From: Gammaproteobacteria bacterium
GTDB lineage: Bacteria; Pseudomonadota; Gammaproteobacteria; UBA4575
DNA: 64,000 nucleotides
Assembly (NCBI GenBank): GCA_026706595.1
Contig: JAPOYL010000013.1
Location: 1 to 64,000, forward strand
Direction: 5' to 3'
The position numbers and the translations under genes are program-made. Positions 1-11,036 of this stretch are shown piece by piece. Position 1 is the stretch's first letter, and each line of letters begins with the position of its first letter. The notes below the pieces were generated by a model that saw only the letters and a list, made by a program, of their open reading frames with translations, was not told the DNA's origin and made no database searches.

Positions 1-343
1 TCAAGAACCAGGTAAGTATGGCTATCACCGAAATATCGCGCACCGGATTGATCGCCTTGAAAATTTCTGCCTCTGTTCGGCTGGCAACAATATCGGCAGC
101 AAACAAAATTCCGACCACCCAGATCAACACCTGCAAGGGCTTGCGAACGGCATAGATGAATGCATCATCCCAGGGGTTTGCCGAGCGCTGGACATTTTTT
201 TCGAGCCTCCGCAAAAACAGACTCACAAAAGAGTTAAACAGGAGGACAGCGAATACTACGACAAACACCTGGATCACCCAGGCAGACGAGATGTCATACG
301 GCCACAGGCCTCCAAAAATCCCAGAAAGATACGTGCTGTCCAT
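1..343 (-). CDS. MscS-family mechanosensitive channel, N-terminal part (runs off window edge)
   Basis: My translation from the ATG at 343 gives MDSTYLSGIFGGLWPYDISSAWVIQVFVVVFAVLLFNSFVSLFLRRLEKNVQRSANPWDDAFIYAVRKPLQ..., open to the edge; hydrophobic helices plus 'NPWDDAF' resemble MscS/YnaI-type N-termini. Not in the ORF track. Confidence 0.6.
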   Translation of the reverse strand, partial: MDSTYLSGIFGGLWPYDISSAWVIQVFVVVFAVLLFNSFVSLFLRRLEKNVQRSANPWDDAFIYAVRKPLQVLIWVVGILFAADIVASRTEAEIFKAINPVRDISVIAILTWFL

Positions 344-374
344 AACTGCTTTTATTGATGTGGGATATGTGCCA

Positions 375-1424
375 TTAAATCAGCAGATCACTGCCGGATG
401 AATCCAGATACGATTCTACTTGTAATACTGCAGATTGCCACGCCTTCCTCGTACGCAGATCCTTATTGGGAATTGCATCCTTCCCGCCATGCATGCGGGC
501 CAAACGAATCTGGGATGCCGGATTGTCCTGATTCGTCAACTGCTCTGCAACCTCAGCAGCCTGCGTGTTCTCATTGCAGATCAGTACCATGTCGCAACCG
601 GCTTGCAGGGCCTTCTGTGTGCGCACGAGATACTCATCACTGCAAGCTGCGGCTTTCATGCTGAGATCATCACTGAACACTGCACCTTTGAAATCCAATT
701 GTCCACGCAATACGGCATGCAGCCACTTGCTGGAATAGGTTGCCACTTCCTTGTCAATCCTCTCGTATACGACATGCGCACTCATGATCCCTGCAATGCC
801 CTGATTAATCAGGCGATGAAATGGCAGAATGTCCTGCATAACGAGATCCCGGTAACTGCGCGTATCAACCGGCATGTCAATGTGCGAGTCCACCGCAACT
901 CCGCCATGCCCCGGGAAGTGCTTGCCTACGGCCTGCATGCCTGCACTGCGCATCCCGCGGACGTAGTGCATCGCCAGGACAGCGACAATTTCCGGGTCCT
1001 TGTGAAAAGCACGCTCGCCAATCACGCGGCTGACCCCGAGGTTCAGGTCAAGGACTGGCGCAAAACTAAAATCGATCCCAACGGAACGGAGTTCTGCGGC
1101 CATGAGCCACCCTGTAACCTCAGCCAATTCACATGCTCTGCGCGAGTCAGCGTCATAGATTTTTCCAAGTTCTTGAACTGCAGGTAACTGGGTAAATCCC
1201 TTGCGAAACCTCTGCACACACCCGCCCTCCTGATCAACGGCGACCAGCAGTCTCGGGTGGCGAAGAGCGTGAATTTCGCTGACGAGGCTTGTCAGGCTGT
1301 CAACTGATGTAAAATTTCTGCTGAAAAGAATCACGCCACCGACCCGGGGCGACAGTAAAAGTCTTTTTTCTTGTACAGATAATGAATCTGTACGAAGATC
1401 AACCATGAGTGGACCTAGCGACAT
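375..1424 (-). CDS. nagZ: beta-N-acetylhexosaminidase (GH3)
   Basis: GH3 motifs VAVDQEGGCVQRF, GKHFPGHGGVAVDSH, FSDDLSMKAA. Confidence 0.93.
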   Translation of the reverse strand: MSLGPLMVDLRTDSLSVQEKRLLLSPRVGGVILFSRNFTSVDSLTSLVSEIHALRHPRLLVAVDQEGGCVQRFRKGFTQLPAVQELGKIYDADSRRACELAEVTGWLMAAELRSVGIDFSFAPVLDLNLGVSRVIGERAFHKDPEIVAVLAMHYVRGMRSAGMQAVGKHFPGHGGVAVDSHIDMPVDTRSYRDLVMQDILPFHRLINQGIAGIMSAHVVYERIDKEVATYSSKWLHAVLRGQLDFKGAVFSDDLSMKAAACSDEYLVRTQKALQAGCDMVLICNENTQAAEVAEQLTNQDNPASQIRLARMHGGKDAIPNKDLRTRKAWQSAVLQVESYLDSSGSDLLI

Positions 1425-1703
1425 TTGTAAGTATTATCCGCCAGTCAAACCGGGAATTGGAGGTCTGAATCCTTCAAAACATGTGCCTTCGCCCGTCGAG
1501 GCCTGTATCTGGAAAGACAAAATCACTTTATTGTCCTCACCATGCATCACCAAAACAACTACACCGCTTTGAGCTTGTACAGGACACCTTCGCCGTGTCG
1601 TTACGTGGCCAGGCAGATTCCCTGCGGTATATAGTATGCACCTGAAAAAGGAATGCTTGCCAAATTTGTGCATGCGGGTTTTGGATCCCACAAACAAGCC
1701 AGA

Positions 1704-2804
1704 ATGATTGAATCAGCTTACCAGGAACTGCTGGAAACACAGCAGATCGTTCAGGATTCGGATCAGAAAAAAACAGTCTTGGCGCTACAAGCCCTGCATC
1801 ACAAGCTTGATCATTACGATTCAAAACCTGGACTGCTTGGCCGTATTACGAGCTTCCTGCCCGGCAGACAAGGCCCCACAGATATCAAGGGTCTGTACAT
1901 CTGGGGAGGGATTGGACGAGGCAAGACGTTTCTGATGGACCTGTTTTTCTCCAATTTGCACATACAGCAAAAATTGCGCCTGCACTACCACCAGTTCATG
2001 GACGAGGCTCATGGCCTTCTGAAACACTGCAGGGATGAAGCCGATCCTCTCAGGCGGGTCGCCCGCAAATTTGCTGACAAGGCCAAAGTGCTGTGCCTCG
2101 ATGAATTTTTTGTGAATGACATTGGCGACGCCATGATCATCTCCGGATTATTGCAAGGACTTTTTGAGCATAAAACCATCCTGGTCACAACTTCCAACAC
2201 GAGACCGGACCTGCTGTACACAAACGGACTGCAACGTGAACGGTTTTTGCCCGCTATTGAATTACTGCAAACTCATACCAAGGTGGTCCAGTTAAACGGC
2301 GAGACAGATTACCGCTTTGAGCTTATGCAAACAGAAGGTATCTATAACACCCCCATCGACGATACCTCGCAAGACTGGCTTGAACATCACTTTTTGAGCC
2401 TGTGTGCAGAAAAAAATGATGGCTCCTGGGGAAAAATCCAGGTCAGGAACCGGAACCTGCAAAGCATACGCCACTCGGACAAGATCGCATGGTTTGATTT
2501 TCGGGAACTATGCGCAGAGCCACGCGGTCCTTCTGACTACATTGAGCTGGCCAAGCGCTTCAACACCATTTTGATTTCACATGTGCCTGTTTTCAAAAAC
2601 AACGATGACCAGGCAAGGAGATTTATCAACCTTGTGGACGAGTTTTATGATCGTAATGTAAAGTTGATCCTTTCTGCCGAGGCCTGGCCAGATTCACTGT
2701 ATCAAGGCTCACGACTCAGCGAGGAATTCAGACGCACTGTAAGTCGGCTGAATGAAATGCAATCTCTTGAATATTTGGAAAAACAACATCACCCGAACCG
2801 ATAA
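1704..2804 (+). CDS. zapE: ZapE/AFG1-like ATPase
   Basis: Walker A GGIGRGKTFLMDLFF, HYHQFM, LDEFFVNDIGDAMI; ORF also allows a start at 1653. Confidence 0.9.
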   Translation: MIESAYQELLETQQIVQDSDQKKTVLALQALHHKLDHYDSKPGLLGRITSFLPGRQGPTDIKGLYIWGGIGRGKTFLMDLFFSNLHIQQKLRLHYHQFMDEAHGLLKHCRDEADPLRRVARKFADKAKVLCLDEFFVNDIGDAMIISGLLQGLFEHKTILVTTSNTRPDLLYTNGLQRERFLPAIELLQTHTKVVQLNGETDYRFELMQTEGIYNTPIDDTSQDWLEHHFLSLCAEKNDGSWGKIQVRNRNLQSIRHSDKIAWFDFRELCAEPRGPSDYIELAKRFNTILISHVPVFKNNDDQARRFINLVDEFYDRNVKLILSAEAWPDSLYQGSRLSEEFRRTVSRLNEMQSLEYLEKQHHPNR

Positions 2805-2822
2805 TTCTATAAGGAACACTAC

Positions 2823-3800
2823 ATGAAACCAGCCGTACGAATCGCTATCACAGGTGCCGCAGGAAACATCGGATATGCCGCCGCGTTCCGAATTTCTGCA
2901 GGAGATATGCTGGGCGCAGACCAGCCCGTTATCCTCCAGCTGATTGAGATCGAGCCTGCCTTGCAAGCCTTGCGAGGTGTCGAGATGGAATTGCTGGATT
3001 GTGCCTTTCCGTTACTTGAAGATGTGATCGTTACAACGGACCTCAGCGTTGGCTTCAAGGATGCGGATTATGTCCTGCTCATTGGCTCAAAACCGCGTAC
3101 CAAGGGCATGGAACGCAGTGACCTGTTAAGTGACAACGGAAAAATATTCAAGCCACAGGGCCGCGCCATCAATGACAGCTCCTCCCGGGATGTAAAGGTA
3201 CTTGTCATAGGAAACCCGGCCAATACCAATGGCCTGATTGCCGTGAACAACGCCCCTGACCTTTCTCCCACACAATTTACTTCCATGATGAGACTTGACC
3301 ACAACCGTGCTCTCAATCAGCTCTCGCTGAAAACAGAAACGCCGGTCACCGGGATTAGCCGCTTGACCGTGTGGGGCAATCACTCGCTTACGCAGTATCC
3401 CGACATCAGTCACTGCAGCATTGGGGGCAAGAGTGCCACCTCGCTGATTGACATGTCCTGGTATAAGGAAACCTTTCTTTCCAGAGTGCAAAAACGTGGG
3501 GCAGAAATAATTGTAGCCCGTGGAGCATCCTCTGCGGCATCGGCCGCTTCGGCGGCAATCGATCATATGCGTGACTGGGTATCCGGGACCTCTGGTGAGG
3601 ACTGGACGAGCATGAGCATCGTGTCAAACGGAGATTACGGAATTACGGAAGGGTTGATGTTTTCATTTCCCGTACGTTGCAAGAACGGCGAGTACGAGGT
3701 TGTTCGGGACTTGGAAATTGATGACTTCAGCCGGGAGATGATCCAGGCGACGGAGAAAGAACTGCTAGAAGAACGTGATGCGGTCAAAGACCTGCTTTGA
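2823..3800 (+). CDS. mdh: malate dehydrogenase
   Basis: [54 protein letters not shown] motifs; about 326 aa group. Confidence 0.93.
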   Translation: MKPAVRIAITGAAGNIGYAAAFRISAGDMLGADQPVILQLIEIEPALQALRGVEMELLDCAFPLLEDVIVTTDLSVGFKDADYVLLIGSKPRTKGMERSDLLSDNGKIFKPQGRAINDSSSRDVKVLVIGNPANTNGLIAVNNAPDLSPTQFTSMMRLDHNRALNQLSLKTETPVTGISRLTVWGNHSLTQYPDISHCSIGGKSATSLIDMSWYKETFLSRVQKRGAEIIVARGASSAASAASAAIDHMRDWVSGTSGEDWTSMSIVSNGDYGITEGLMFSFPVRCKNGEYEVVRDLEIDDFSREMIQATEKELLEERDAVKDLL

Positions 3801-3941
3801 CCACCGCCACCAGCCATTCTGCAGTTGCACCGGGCTCCCTGTACAAGTCCCGCTAGCCTAAAAGAAAAACATATTTATTCAATTACTTATCGAATAAATC
3901 GAATGTTTTCCGTATGGCCCTGCCCGCGAAATGCCGTACAG

Positions 3942-4457
3942 CTATGGGGTCACGGTGTCTTCAGTAAGCAATCTGTTTTGCCGCAACCGATCGTTTTCTA
4001 CGAAGGAATGTCCTTGCCTGTCGCAATACGACAGCCACTTGAATAAAAAACGATTCAGATGCCACCTGTTCGGCAGGGAAGGATTTGTCTTGGGCCTGTA
4101 GGCACAATTGTTTATGTTTTTATTGCGAAAGGTCTGGCTGAGCACTTCAGCTTGCAGTGCATCGTAATAGATTCTTAACTTGAGATTTGGGTAGGCCAGC
4201 AAGCCGCTTTTCGCATCCGGGAAATAGTAGGTCAGCGCAATAGTTGAGGTGTACCGGGTCTGCTCCAGAACCTGAAGGTATAGATCCATTCCCTGGGGAA
4301 CCCTAGACACTGCAATGGCAGGCATGGCGTTCTTGGCACCACACAATTTGCGCAGACGAATGTAATTCGCTTCATACATCTCCATCAACCCGGCAAAAGT
4401 GTTGGGTGACGGATCTGCCAAAAGCCGTTTTTGTAAAGATAGATTTCTCATCATCAA
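3942..4457 (-). CDS. DUF1249 family protein
   Basis: FAGLMEMYEANYIRLRKLC...YPNLKLRIYYDALQAEVL pattern. Confidence 0.8.
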   Translation of the reverse strand: MMMRNLSLQKRLLADPSPNTFAGLMEMYEANYIRLRKLCGAKNAMPAIAVSRVPQGMDLYLQVLEQTRYTSTIALTYYFPDAKSGLLAYPNLKLRIYYDALQAEVLSQTFRNKNINNCAYRPKTNPSLPNRWHLNRFLFKWLSYCDRQGHSFVENDRLRQNRLLTEDTVTP

Positions 4458-4554
4458 ACATGCATTGCGACGTCAGATTATACTGGCATACAACCTGAAA
4501 ACGCTGCAACAATTAGAAAAAAAGAAAAGGGCAAACATGCCCCCGCAACCGGTT

Positions 4555-4788
4555 TCAGGTGCGTATGAACTCGATCACCTTGTTGATGTAGTGATCATGT
4601 GATTCCTGCGTACCCGTCACTAGGGCATACAACTCAGGATCCTGCATGTCCAGCATGTTTTCAAACGCATGCTTCAATGCAGGCTCAGCATTCCGGTAAT
4701 GGTTCTCCAGAAATGTCATCATCAGGATATCCAGCTCCTTAGTGCCTCTCCTGCAGCGCCATAGCAGTTTCTGTGCCTTCTCCTCCAT
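4555..4788 (-). CDS. sdhE: succinate dehydrogenase assembly factor SdhE
   Basis: WRCRRGTKELDILMMTFLE motif (RRGM/TxELD); next to sdhB. Confidence 0.92.
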   Translation of the reverse strand: MEEKAQKLLWRCRRGTKELDILMMTFLENHYRNAEPALKHAFENMLDMQDPELYALVTGTQESHDHYINKVIEFIRT

Positions 4789-4793
4789 TTACC

Positions 4794-5576
4794 TCATCCT
4801 CCGGCTACAGCGGTAAGTTTCTTGATTTCCGCAATCGCCTTTGCTGGATTCAGTCCCTTGGGGCAGGTATTCGTGCAGTTCATAATGGTGTGGCAACGAT
4901 AAAGCTTGAATGCATCCTTTAATTCCTCAAGGCGCTCGGCTGTAGCTTCATCCCGGCTGTCGGCAATCCACCGGTAGGCCTGCAGCAACACGGCTGGACC
5001 GAGATAGCGGTCACTGTTCCACCAGTAACTTGGACAACTGGTCGAGCAACATGCACACAGGATGCATTCCTCCAGACCTTCCAGCCTTTCACGGTCATCC
5101 TTGGATTGCAGCCTTTCACGTCCTGACGGAGGTGGTGCCTCGGTTTTGATCCATGGTTTGACCGATGCGTACTGCTCATAGAACCTGCTCAGGTCCACCA
5201 CGAGGTCCTTGACGACCTGCATGTGGGGCAGAGGATAAACCTTGATGTCGCCCTTGATCTCCTCGATGGCCTTAATGCATGCCAGTGTGTTTGAACCATT
5301 GATGTTCATCGAGCACGAGCCACAGATACCTTCCCGGCACGAACGGCGAAACGTCAAGGTGGAATCAATTTCATTCTTGATCTTGATCAGTGCATCCAGC
5401 ACCATCGGCCCGCAGGTGTCCAGGTCGATTTCGTAGGTGTCCGTACGCGGGTTCTCCTCGCTGTCCGGGTCATAACGATAGACAACCACTTTTTTCGTCT
5501 GGCCGCTACCGGTTGCAGCAGGATACGTTTTGCCCGGCTTGACCACGGAATTTGCTGGAAGATTGAACTGTGCCAT
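4794..5576 (-). CDS. sdhB: succinate dehydrogenase iron-sulfur subunit
   Basis: [42 protein letters not shown] extends to 5594, start MAQFNLP preferred. Confidence 0.96.
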   Translation of the reverse strand: MAQFNLPANSVVKPGKTYPAATGSGQTKKVVVYRYDPDSEENPRTDTYEIDLDTCGPMVLDALIKIKNEIDSTLTFRRSCREGICGSCSMNINGSNTLACIKAIEEIKGDIKVYPLPHMQVVKDLVVDLSRFYEQYASVKPWIKTEAPPPSGRERLQSKDDRERLEGLEECILCACCSTSCPSYWWNSDRYLGPAVLLQAYRWIADSRDEATAERLEELKDAFKLYRCHTIMNCTNTCPKGLNPAKAIAEIKKLTAVAGG

Positions 5577-5590
5577 CCATCGATCCTTTT

Positions 5591-7381
5591 TCAATAGACC
5601 CTGGCCTTTGGCGGAATTACCTCAACCTCGTCGGTCTGGGTATACATGTGCACCGGCCTGTACCCGATTGCCACATCTCCCTGTTCATCAATGGTGGCCA
5701 AAGTATGCTTCATCCAGTTCTCATCATCACGTTCCGGATAGTCATCTCGAGCCTGTGCGCCACGGCTTTCGGTACGGTTCAGTGCAGACTGTGCGGTGAC
5801 GATTGCCTGAGGCATCAAGTTTGTCAGCTCAATGGCCTCAACTAAATCTGTGTTCCAGACCATGGAGCGATCGCTAAGTCTCAAATTGTCCATCTGGGAA
5901 AACAGTTTCCGGAGCCGGATCAGCCCTTTCTCGATCAACTCGCCGGTTCTGAAAACGGCAGCATGGCTTTGCATGGTCTTTTGCATTTCAATGCGCAGAT
6001 GGGCCACCGTAATTTCGCCACTGGCATGTCTCAGTTTATCAAAACGGTCTAGCACAGTATCCACAACCGCGTCATTCAATTTTTCGTGGGCCTGGCCTGG
6101 CTTGACCAGTTCCACGGCACGAAGCGCTGCGGCCCTGCCAAATACAATCAGATCCAGCAGGGAATTGGACCCCAGGCGGTTGGCACCATGTACCGACACG
6201 CAAGCTGCCTCGCCAATGGCCATCAACCCGGGAATCACGTGATCCGGATCATCGCCTTTCAGGGTCACCACCTCTCCCTGATAGTTCGTAGGGATACCGC
6301 CCATGTTGTAGTGCACCGTCGGCAAAACGGGGATTGGCTCGCGCGTGACATCGATGCCCGCAAAAATCCTGGCAGATTCGGCTATACCCGGAAGCTTCGA
6401 GTTGATCAGGTCTGCACCCAGGTGCTCCAGATGCAGCTGTATGTGATCCTTTTCTTCCCCCACACCGCGCCCTTCATTGATCTCAATGGTCATGGAACGG
6501 CTGACCACATCGCGTGAGGCCAGATCCTTTGCATTCGGGGCATATCGCTCCATGAATCGCTCGCCCTCCGAATTGGTCAGGTAGCCACCTTCACCCCGCA
6601 CACCTTCTGTAATCAGACACCCAGAGCCATAAATTCCGGTTGGATGAAACTGTACGAACTCCATGTCCTGCAACGGTAACCCCGCGCGCAATACCATGGC
6701 ATTGCCGTCCCCTGTACAGGTATGCGCCGAAGTGCAGGAGAAATAAGTGCGCCCATAACCACCCGTGGCAAGCAGCACCATGTGCGCCCGGAAAACATGC
6801 AATTCCCCCGTAGCAAGATCCCAGGCAAGCACACCTTTACATGCCCCTTCATCATTCATCAGCAAATCGATTGCAAAGTACTCGATGAAGAACTCTGCGT
6901 TGTGCTTCAGGGACTGCTGATAGAGAGTATGCAGAATGGCATGACCGGTTCTGTCTGCCGCGGCGCAGGTTCTTTGTGCAATTCCCTCGCCATACCGGGT
7001 GGTCATGCCCCCAAAGGGTCTCTGGTAAATGCGCCCGTCGTCCGTGCGTGAAAAAGGAACTCCATAGTGCTCAAGTTCCACAACGGCTGGAATTGCCTCG
7101 CGACACATGTATTCAATGGCATCCTGATCACCCAGCCAGTCGGAGCCTTTGACTGTGTCGTACATATGCCAGCGCCAGTCGTCCTCGCCCATGTTGGCAA
7201 GCGCCGCACTCATGCCGCCCTGTGCCGCCACCGTATGGCTGCGGGTCGGGAATACCTTGGTGATGCACGCTGTTGAAAGTCCGCTTGCTGTCATGCCCAG
7301 CGTGGCACGCAGTCCGGCACCGCCCGCACCCACAACCACCACATCGTAGGCATGCTTAGTCAATCTGTACGCCTTGCTCAT
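5591..7381 (-). CDS. sdhA: succinate dehydrogenase flavoprotein subunit
   Basis: [47 protein letters not shown]. Confidence 0.97.
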   Translation of the reverse strand: MSKAYRLTKHAYDVVVVGAGGAGLRATLGMTASGLSTACITKVFPTRSHTVAAQGGMSAALANMGEDDWRWHMYDTVKGSDWLGDQDAIEYMCREAIPAVVELEHYGVPFSRTDDGRIYQRPFGGMTTRYGEGIAQRTCAAADRTGHAILHTLYQQSLKHNAEFFIEYFAIDLLMNDEGACKGVLAWDLATGELHVFRAHMVLLATGGYGRTYFSCTSAHTCTGDGNAMVLRAGLPLQDMEFVQFHPTGIYGSGCLITEGVRGEGGYLTNSEGERFMERYAPNAKDLASRDVVSRSMTIEINEGRGVGEEKDHIQLHLEHLGADLINSKLPGIAESARIFAGIDVTREPIPVLPTVHYNMGGIPTNYQGEVVTLKGDDPDHVIPGLMAIGEAACVSVHGANRLGSNSLLDLIVFGRAAALRAVELVKPGQAHEKLNDAVVDTVLDRFDKLRHASGEITVAHLRIEMQKTMQSHAAVFRTGELIEKGLIRLRKLFSQMDNLRLSDRSMVWNTDLVEAIELTNLMPQAIVTAQSALNRTESRGAQARDDYPERDDENWMKHTLATIDEQGDVAIGYRPVHMYTQTDEVEVIPPKARVY

Positions 7382-7390
7382 TTCGATTTT

Positions 7391-7759
7391 CTACAAAGTG
7401 ATTTTCAAAAGCGCAAGAATTCCGGCGACAGCCGACAGGATACATGTGACATTCAACAGAATCATTGAAGCTGTTTTGAGCCATCCACCCACATAATCCT
7501 CGATGATGACCTGCATCCCCAGCTTCGTATGGTAGAAAGTCAAGGCAATAAATATTGCCAAAAAGCTTGTAACGGAAGGCGCTTTCAACCAGCTTACTAC
7601 GGCCTCATAACTTGCACTTCCCAGCATTGCCAGAGAAAAGGCAAGCCACACAACGAGGGGAACCAGAAATGCTGCAGTAAGGCGCTGCATCCACCAGTGC
7701 ACCACAGCCTCCCTTCCAACACCCGGAAGTACGGACAGCAATGTACGCAACGACATCAT
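7391..7759 (-). CDS. sdhD: succinate dehydrogenase membrane anchor
   Basis: Three TM helices, YHTKLGMQVIIEDYV heme/quinone motif, operon position. Confidence 0.92.
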   Translation of the reverse strand: MMSLRTLLSVLPGVGREAVVHWWMQRLTAAFLVPLVVWLAFSLAMLGSASYEAVVSWLKAPSVTSFLAIFIALTFYHTKLGMQVIIEDYVGGWLKTASMILLNVTCILSAVAGILALLKITL

Positions 7760-8239
7760 CTACGCCTGCATTCCGTGATGCAGCCAGGCAACCAGCCAAA
7801 CGGCCACCGTGAACACGACGGTTGCCAGCAAGACCACGATTCCTGAAATCCGGGTGGCTTCAATCCCAAAACCGAGACCGGCATCAAAAACCAGGTGACG
7901 CACTCCATTGAACAAATGCAGGAATAACGCCAAGGTCCATAAGATCAAGAAAACCTGGCCCGGTCCCGTCGAAATATAGGCCCGTAGCACATCATAGGCG
8001 CCTGGACCAACAGCGATCGAAAGCAATATCACAACCAGCAGCAAGGCCCCTATGGCAAGTGCAGCGCCCGTGATACGGTGAAGTATGGAGATGACCATCG
8101 CCAGGGGCCATCGATAGATCTGCAAATGTGGTGATACTGGCCTATCCGGATTCACCAGAAACTCCCTTGGTACGTGTGAAAACATGGATATGAAAATAGC
8201 CTCTACGCGGCCTGACGCCGATGTACAGAGGTCATCCAA
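7760..8239 (-). CDS. sdhC: succinate dehydrogenase cytochrome b556 subunit
   Basis: RPVSPHLQIYRWPLAMVISILHRITG and HLFNGVRHLVFDAG; true start possibly M at 8185. Confidence 0.92.
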   Translation of the reverse strand: MDDLCTSASGRVEAIFISMFSHVPREFLVNPDRPVSPHLQIYRWPLAMVISILHRITGAALAIGALLLVVILLSIAVGPGAYDVLRAYISTGPGQVFLILWTLALFLHLFNGVRHLVFDAGLGFGIEATRISGIVVLLATVVFTVAVWLVAWLHHGMQA

Positions 8240-8362
8240 ATGTTTTATTCTTGGTATCAGATATTACCTGATTAACAGGTCATATTGAACATCCTTTGAA
8301 ATAATGTCAATGATTACAATCAGTTAAGAGTTTCATACTGACCTGCCAAGCCCTTTACAGGC

Positions 8363-9469
8363 ATGAACTCATGGAAATCGCAAGAGACAACAGTGATCGA
8401 TCAATCTCCAGACAAGCCTGAAATGAGCAGCATCTGGCAAGAATTCCTGGTGGCACACGGTGCCGTAATCGAAAACGACCAAGTGACTTCCTTCGGGCCC
8501 TCTGTACAGCCCTATCCCGGCATACAGGATTCCTGTGTATGCGAACTTACGCCTTTGGGTCTGATCCGCGTAACCGGTGAAGAAGCCCTGACCTTTCTGC
8601 ACAGCCAATTTACCAATGACCTGGAACAGGTTACAGCACATACGAGCCAGCTGAACAGCTATTGCAGCCCCAAAGGCAGGGTGTTGTCGATCTTCCTGGT
8701 CTTCAAGCATGAGGAAGACTATTTCCTGGTTTTGCCCAAGGATGTCATTGAGATCACACTCAGGAAACTTGTCATGTACAAGCTCCGCAGCAAGGTAGAC
8801 CTGTTCGATGCATCGGAACAATCTGTCTTATTCGGCGTGACCGGGCCCGGGGTGGAACCTGCCTTCGAAAACCTGGGGATCGAACTGCCGCAAAAAGTAC
8901 ATGGCTGCACCCAGGAAAGCGGGGCTACACTGGTCCGCCTGCCAAGCGAGAACGTCAGGGTTTTGATTGTGACAAACGCTGAAACTGCAGTTTCTCTTTG
9001 CAGCCAGTTGTCTGAAAAATTGCCGCTTGCAACGTTTCGCTTGTGGGACCTGCACGACATCTCGTGTGGGATTCCCCGGGTTACCGCTCTCACAAGTGAA
9101 GCGTTTACCCCGCAAATGACAAATCTGGAACTGATCGATGGTGTGAGTTTCAGCAAGGGATGCTACCCGGGCCAGGAAGTTGTTGCACGGACCCATTATC
9201 TCGGCAAACCCAACCGGCGCATGTACCGGGCCAGCATCACCACCGAGCGATTGCCCGAGCCAGGTACCAACATTTTCTCTACGGAAGAAGGCGATCAACC
9301 CCTGGGGAAAGTTGTGGTCTCACAAATGGTATCTACAGGACACGCCAGCGCACTCATCGTTTTGCGCACCCAAAAAGAAGAAGATCCATGTTTGCGTATC
9401 GGATCGGCGGACGGACCTGCCATTTCGCTACAGGAACTACCCTACTCTTTGCAGTCTGGGCAGGACTGA
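8363..9469 (+). CDS. ygfZ: YgfZ/GcvT-domain folate-binding Fe-S cluster protein
   Basis: FTNDLEQV..., FSKGCYPGQEVVARTHYLGKPNRRM signature. Confidence 0.9.
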   Translation: MNSWKSQETTVIDQSPDKPEMSSIWQEFLVAHGAVIENDQVTSFGPSVQPYPGIQDSCVCELTPLGLIRVTGEEALTFLHSQFTNDLEQVTAHTSQLNSYCSPKGRVLSIFLVFKHEEDYFLVLPKDVIEITLRKLVMYKLRSKVDLFDASEQSVLFGVTGPGVEPAFENLGIELPQKVHGCTQESGATLVRLPSENVRVLIVTNAETAVSLCSQLSEKLPLATFRLWDLHDISCGIPRVTALTSEAFTPQMTNLELIDGVSFSKGCYPGQEVVARTHYLGKPNRRMYRASITTERLPEPGTNIFSTEEGDQPLGKVVVSQMVSTGHASALIVLRTQKEEDPCLRIGSADGPAISLQELPYSLQSGQD

Positions 9470-9537
9470 AAAATGCAGCGTGCCGGCTGGCCAGATGTCG
9501 CGCTTGCGCTTCGATACAGGCCTTAGCTATCCCCGTC

Positions 9538-11031
9538 CTAGCTACCTGATTCCGGTTTCATCTGCGGGAACAGGATGACATCACGGATGTTGGGTGAATT
9601 GGTCAGCAACATGACAAGGCGATCCACTCCGATACCCTCCCCTGCGGTAGGAGGCAGACCATATTCGAGTGCACGGATATAGTCGGTATCGTAACTCATA
9701 GCTTCCTCATCACCGCTTTCTTTCTCTGCGGCCTGCAATCTGAAGCGCTCTGCCTGATCCTCCGGGTCGTTCAGTTCCGAGAATCCATTGGCTATTTCTC
9801 TTCCGCCCACAAAAAACTCGAACCGGTCGGTCACGGATGGATCGTCGTCATTTTTTCGGGCAAGTGGAGAAACATCGGTTGGGAATGCCGTGATGAATGT
9901 GGGTTCCCTGAGACGCGCTTCGACGGTTTTTTCAAAGATCTCGATTTGTATTTTGCCGAGCCTGTAGTTCGGCTCTATAGGCACTTCCAGCTGGGCAGCT
10001 GCCTTTTTCGCACCTGCAGGCGTATCCAGCTGGTTCGAGTCCAGTGAGGAATTGAAATGCAATATGGATTCTTTCACGGTCATACGGTTAAAAGGTTTGG
10101 AGAAATCGAAAGTCTCGTCCCCGTATTGCACGGACAGCGTGCCCAGCACTTCGCTGCAAACCCAACGCATCATCTCCTCAGTGAGGTCCATCAGGTCATG
10201 AAAATCGGCATACGCCTGGTAAAACTCCAGCATGGTGAATTCGGGGTTATGCTGGGTGGATAATCCCTCATTGCGAAAATTCCGGTTGATCTCAAAAACC
10301 TGCTCCACTCCTCCGATCACCAGCCGCTTCAGATACAATTCCGGCGCTACACGCATAAACAGGGGCCGGCCAAGTGCATTGTGATAGGTCTCGAACGGCC
10401 TTGCCGCAGCACCTCCTGCAATGGTTTGCATCATGGGTGTCTCGACTTCAACAAAATTGCGCTCCACCAGAAATTGCCGCAGGCACCGGATGATTGCTGT
10501 GCGTTTTTCCAAAACCTCACGCGAACTCCGGTTCATGATCAAGTCGACATAGCGTTGCCGGTACCGCTGTTCCTGATCAGTCAACCCATGGAATTTTTCA
10601 GGCAACGGCCGCAGTGACTTGGTCAGCAGCACAGCGGACTGGATCTTTACATACAGATCGCCCTTGCCGGATTTGTGCACAGGGCCGGTCACCCCCACGA
10701 TATCCCCGATATCCCAGGCATCGACGTCCTGAATAAGCGATTCAGATGAATTCTTGCGATCTAGATAGGCCTGTATGCGGCCTGTCATATCCTGCAACAC
10801 CAGAAAGGAACTTCGCTTTCCCATGATGCGTGCACCGATGGCCACGCACTGATTCAGCTCAACGAGGTCATCCTTTGATTTCCCCGAAAGCGTGTCCTGC
10901 AGATCCCGGGCAAAAGCGTTTCTTCGAAAATGGTTCGGAAAGGCTGCACCCTTTTTTCTTTGCTCAGCCAGCTTTGAACGCCTTTGGGCAATCAGCCTGT
11001 TCTCATCCTGAGCCTGGTCTTCTTTCACCAT
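9538..11031 (-). CDS. lysS: lysyl-tRNA synthetase class II
   Basis: [54 protein letters not shown]. Confidence 0.97.
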   Translation of the reverse strand: MVKEDQAQDENRLIAQRRSKLAEQRKKGAAFPNHFRRNAFARDLQDTLSGKSKDDLVELNQCVAIGARIMGKRSSFLVLQDMTGRIQAYLDRKNSSESLIQDVDAWDIGDIVGVTGPVHKSGKGDLYVKIQSAVLLTKSLRPLPEKFHGLTDQEQRYRQRYVDLIMNRSSREVLEKRTAIIRCLRQFLVERNFVEVETPMMQTIAGGAAARPFETYHNALGRPLFMRVAPELYLKRLVIGGVEQVFEINRNFRNEGLSTQHNPEFTMLEFYQAYADFHDLMDLTEEMMRWVCSEVLGTLSVQYGDETFDFSKPFNRMTVKESILHFNSSLDSNQLDTPAGAKKAAAQLEVPIEPNYRLGKIQIEIFEKTVEARLREPTFITAFPTDVSPLARKNDDDPSVTDRFEFFVGGREIANGFSELNDPEDQAERFRLQAAEKESGDEEAMSYDTDYIRALEYGLPPTAGEGIGVDRLVMLLTNSPNIRDVILFPQMKPESGS

Positions 11032-11036
11032 CCTGC

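Noticed and set aside
435-1187. 250-aa plus-strand ORF opposite nagZ
   Set aside because: Antisense shadow ORF of a clear GH3 gene; composition lacks protein-like motifs.
3873-3899. AT-rich inverted repeat ATTTATTC-N11-GAATAAAT between mdh and DUF1249 gene
   Set aside because: Low complexity, weak stem, no T-run; may be chance in an AT-rich spacer.
8266-8280. Palindrome ACCTG-ATTAA-CAGGT upstream of sdhC
   Set aside because: Could be an operator, but it is short and no regulator family can be named from it.
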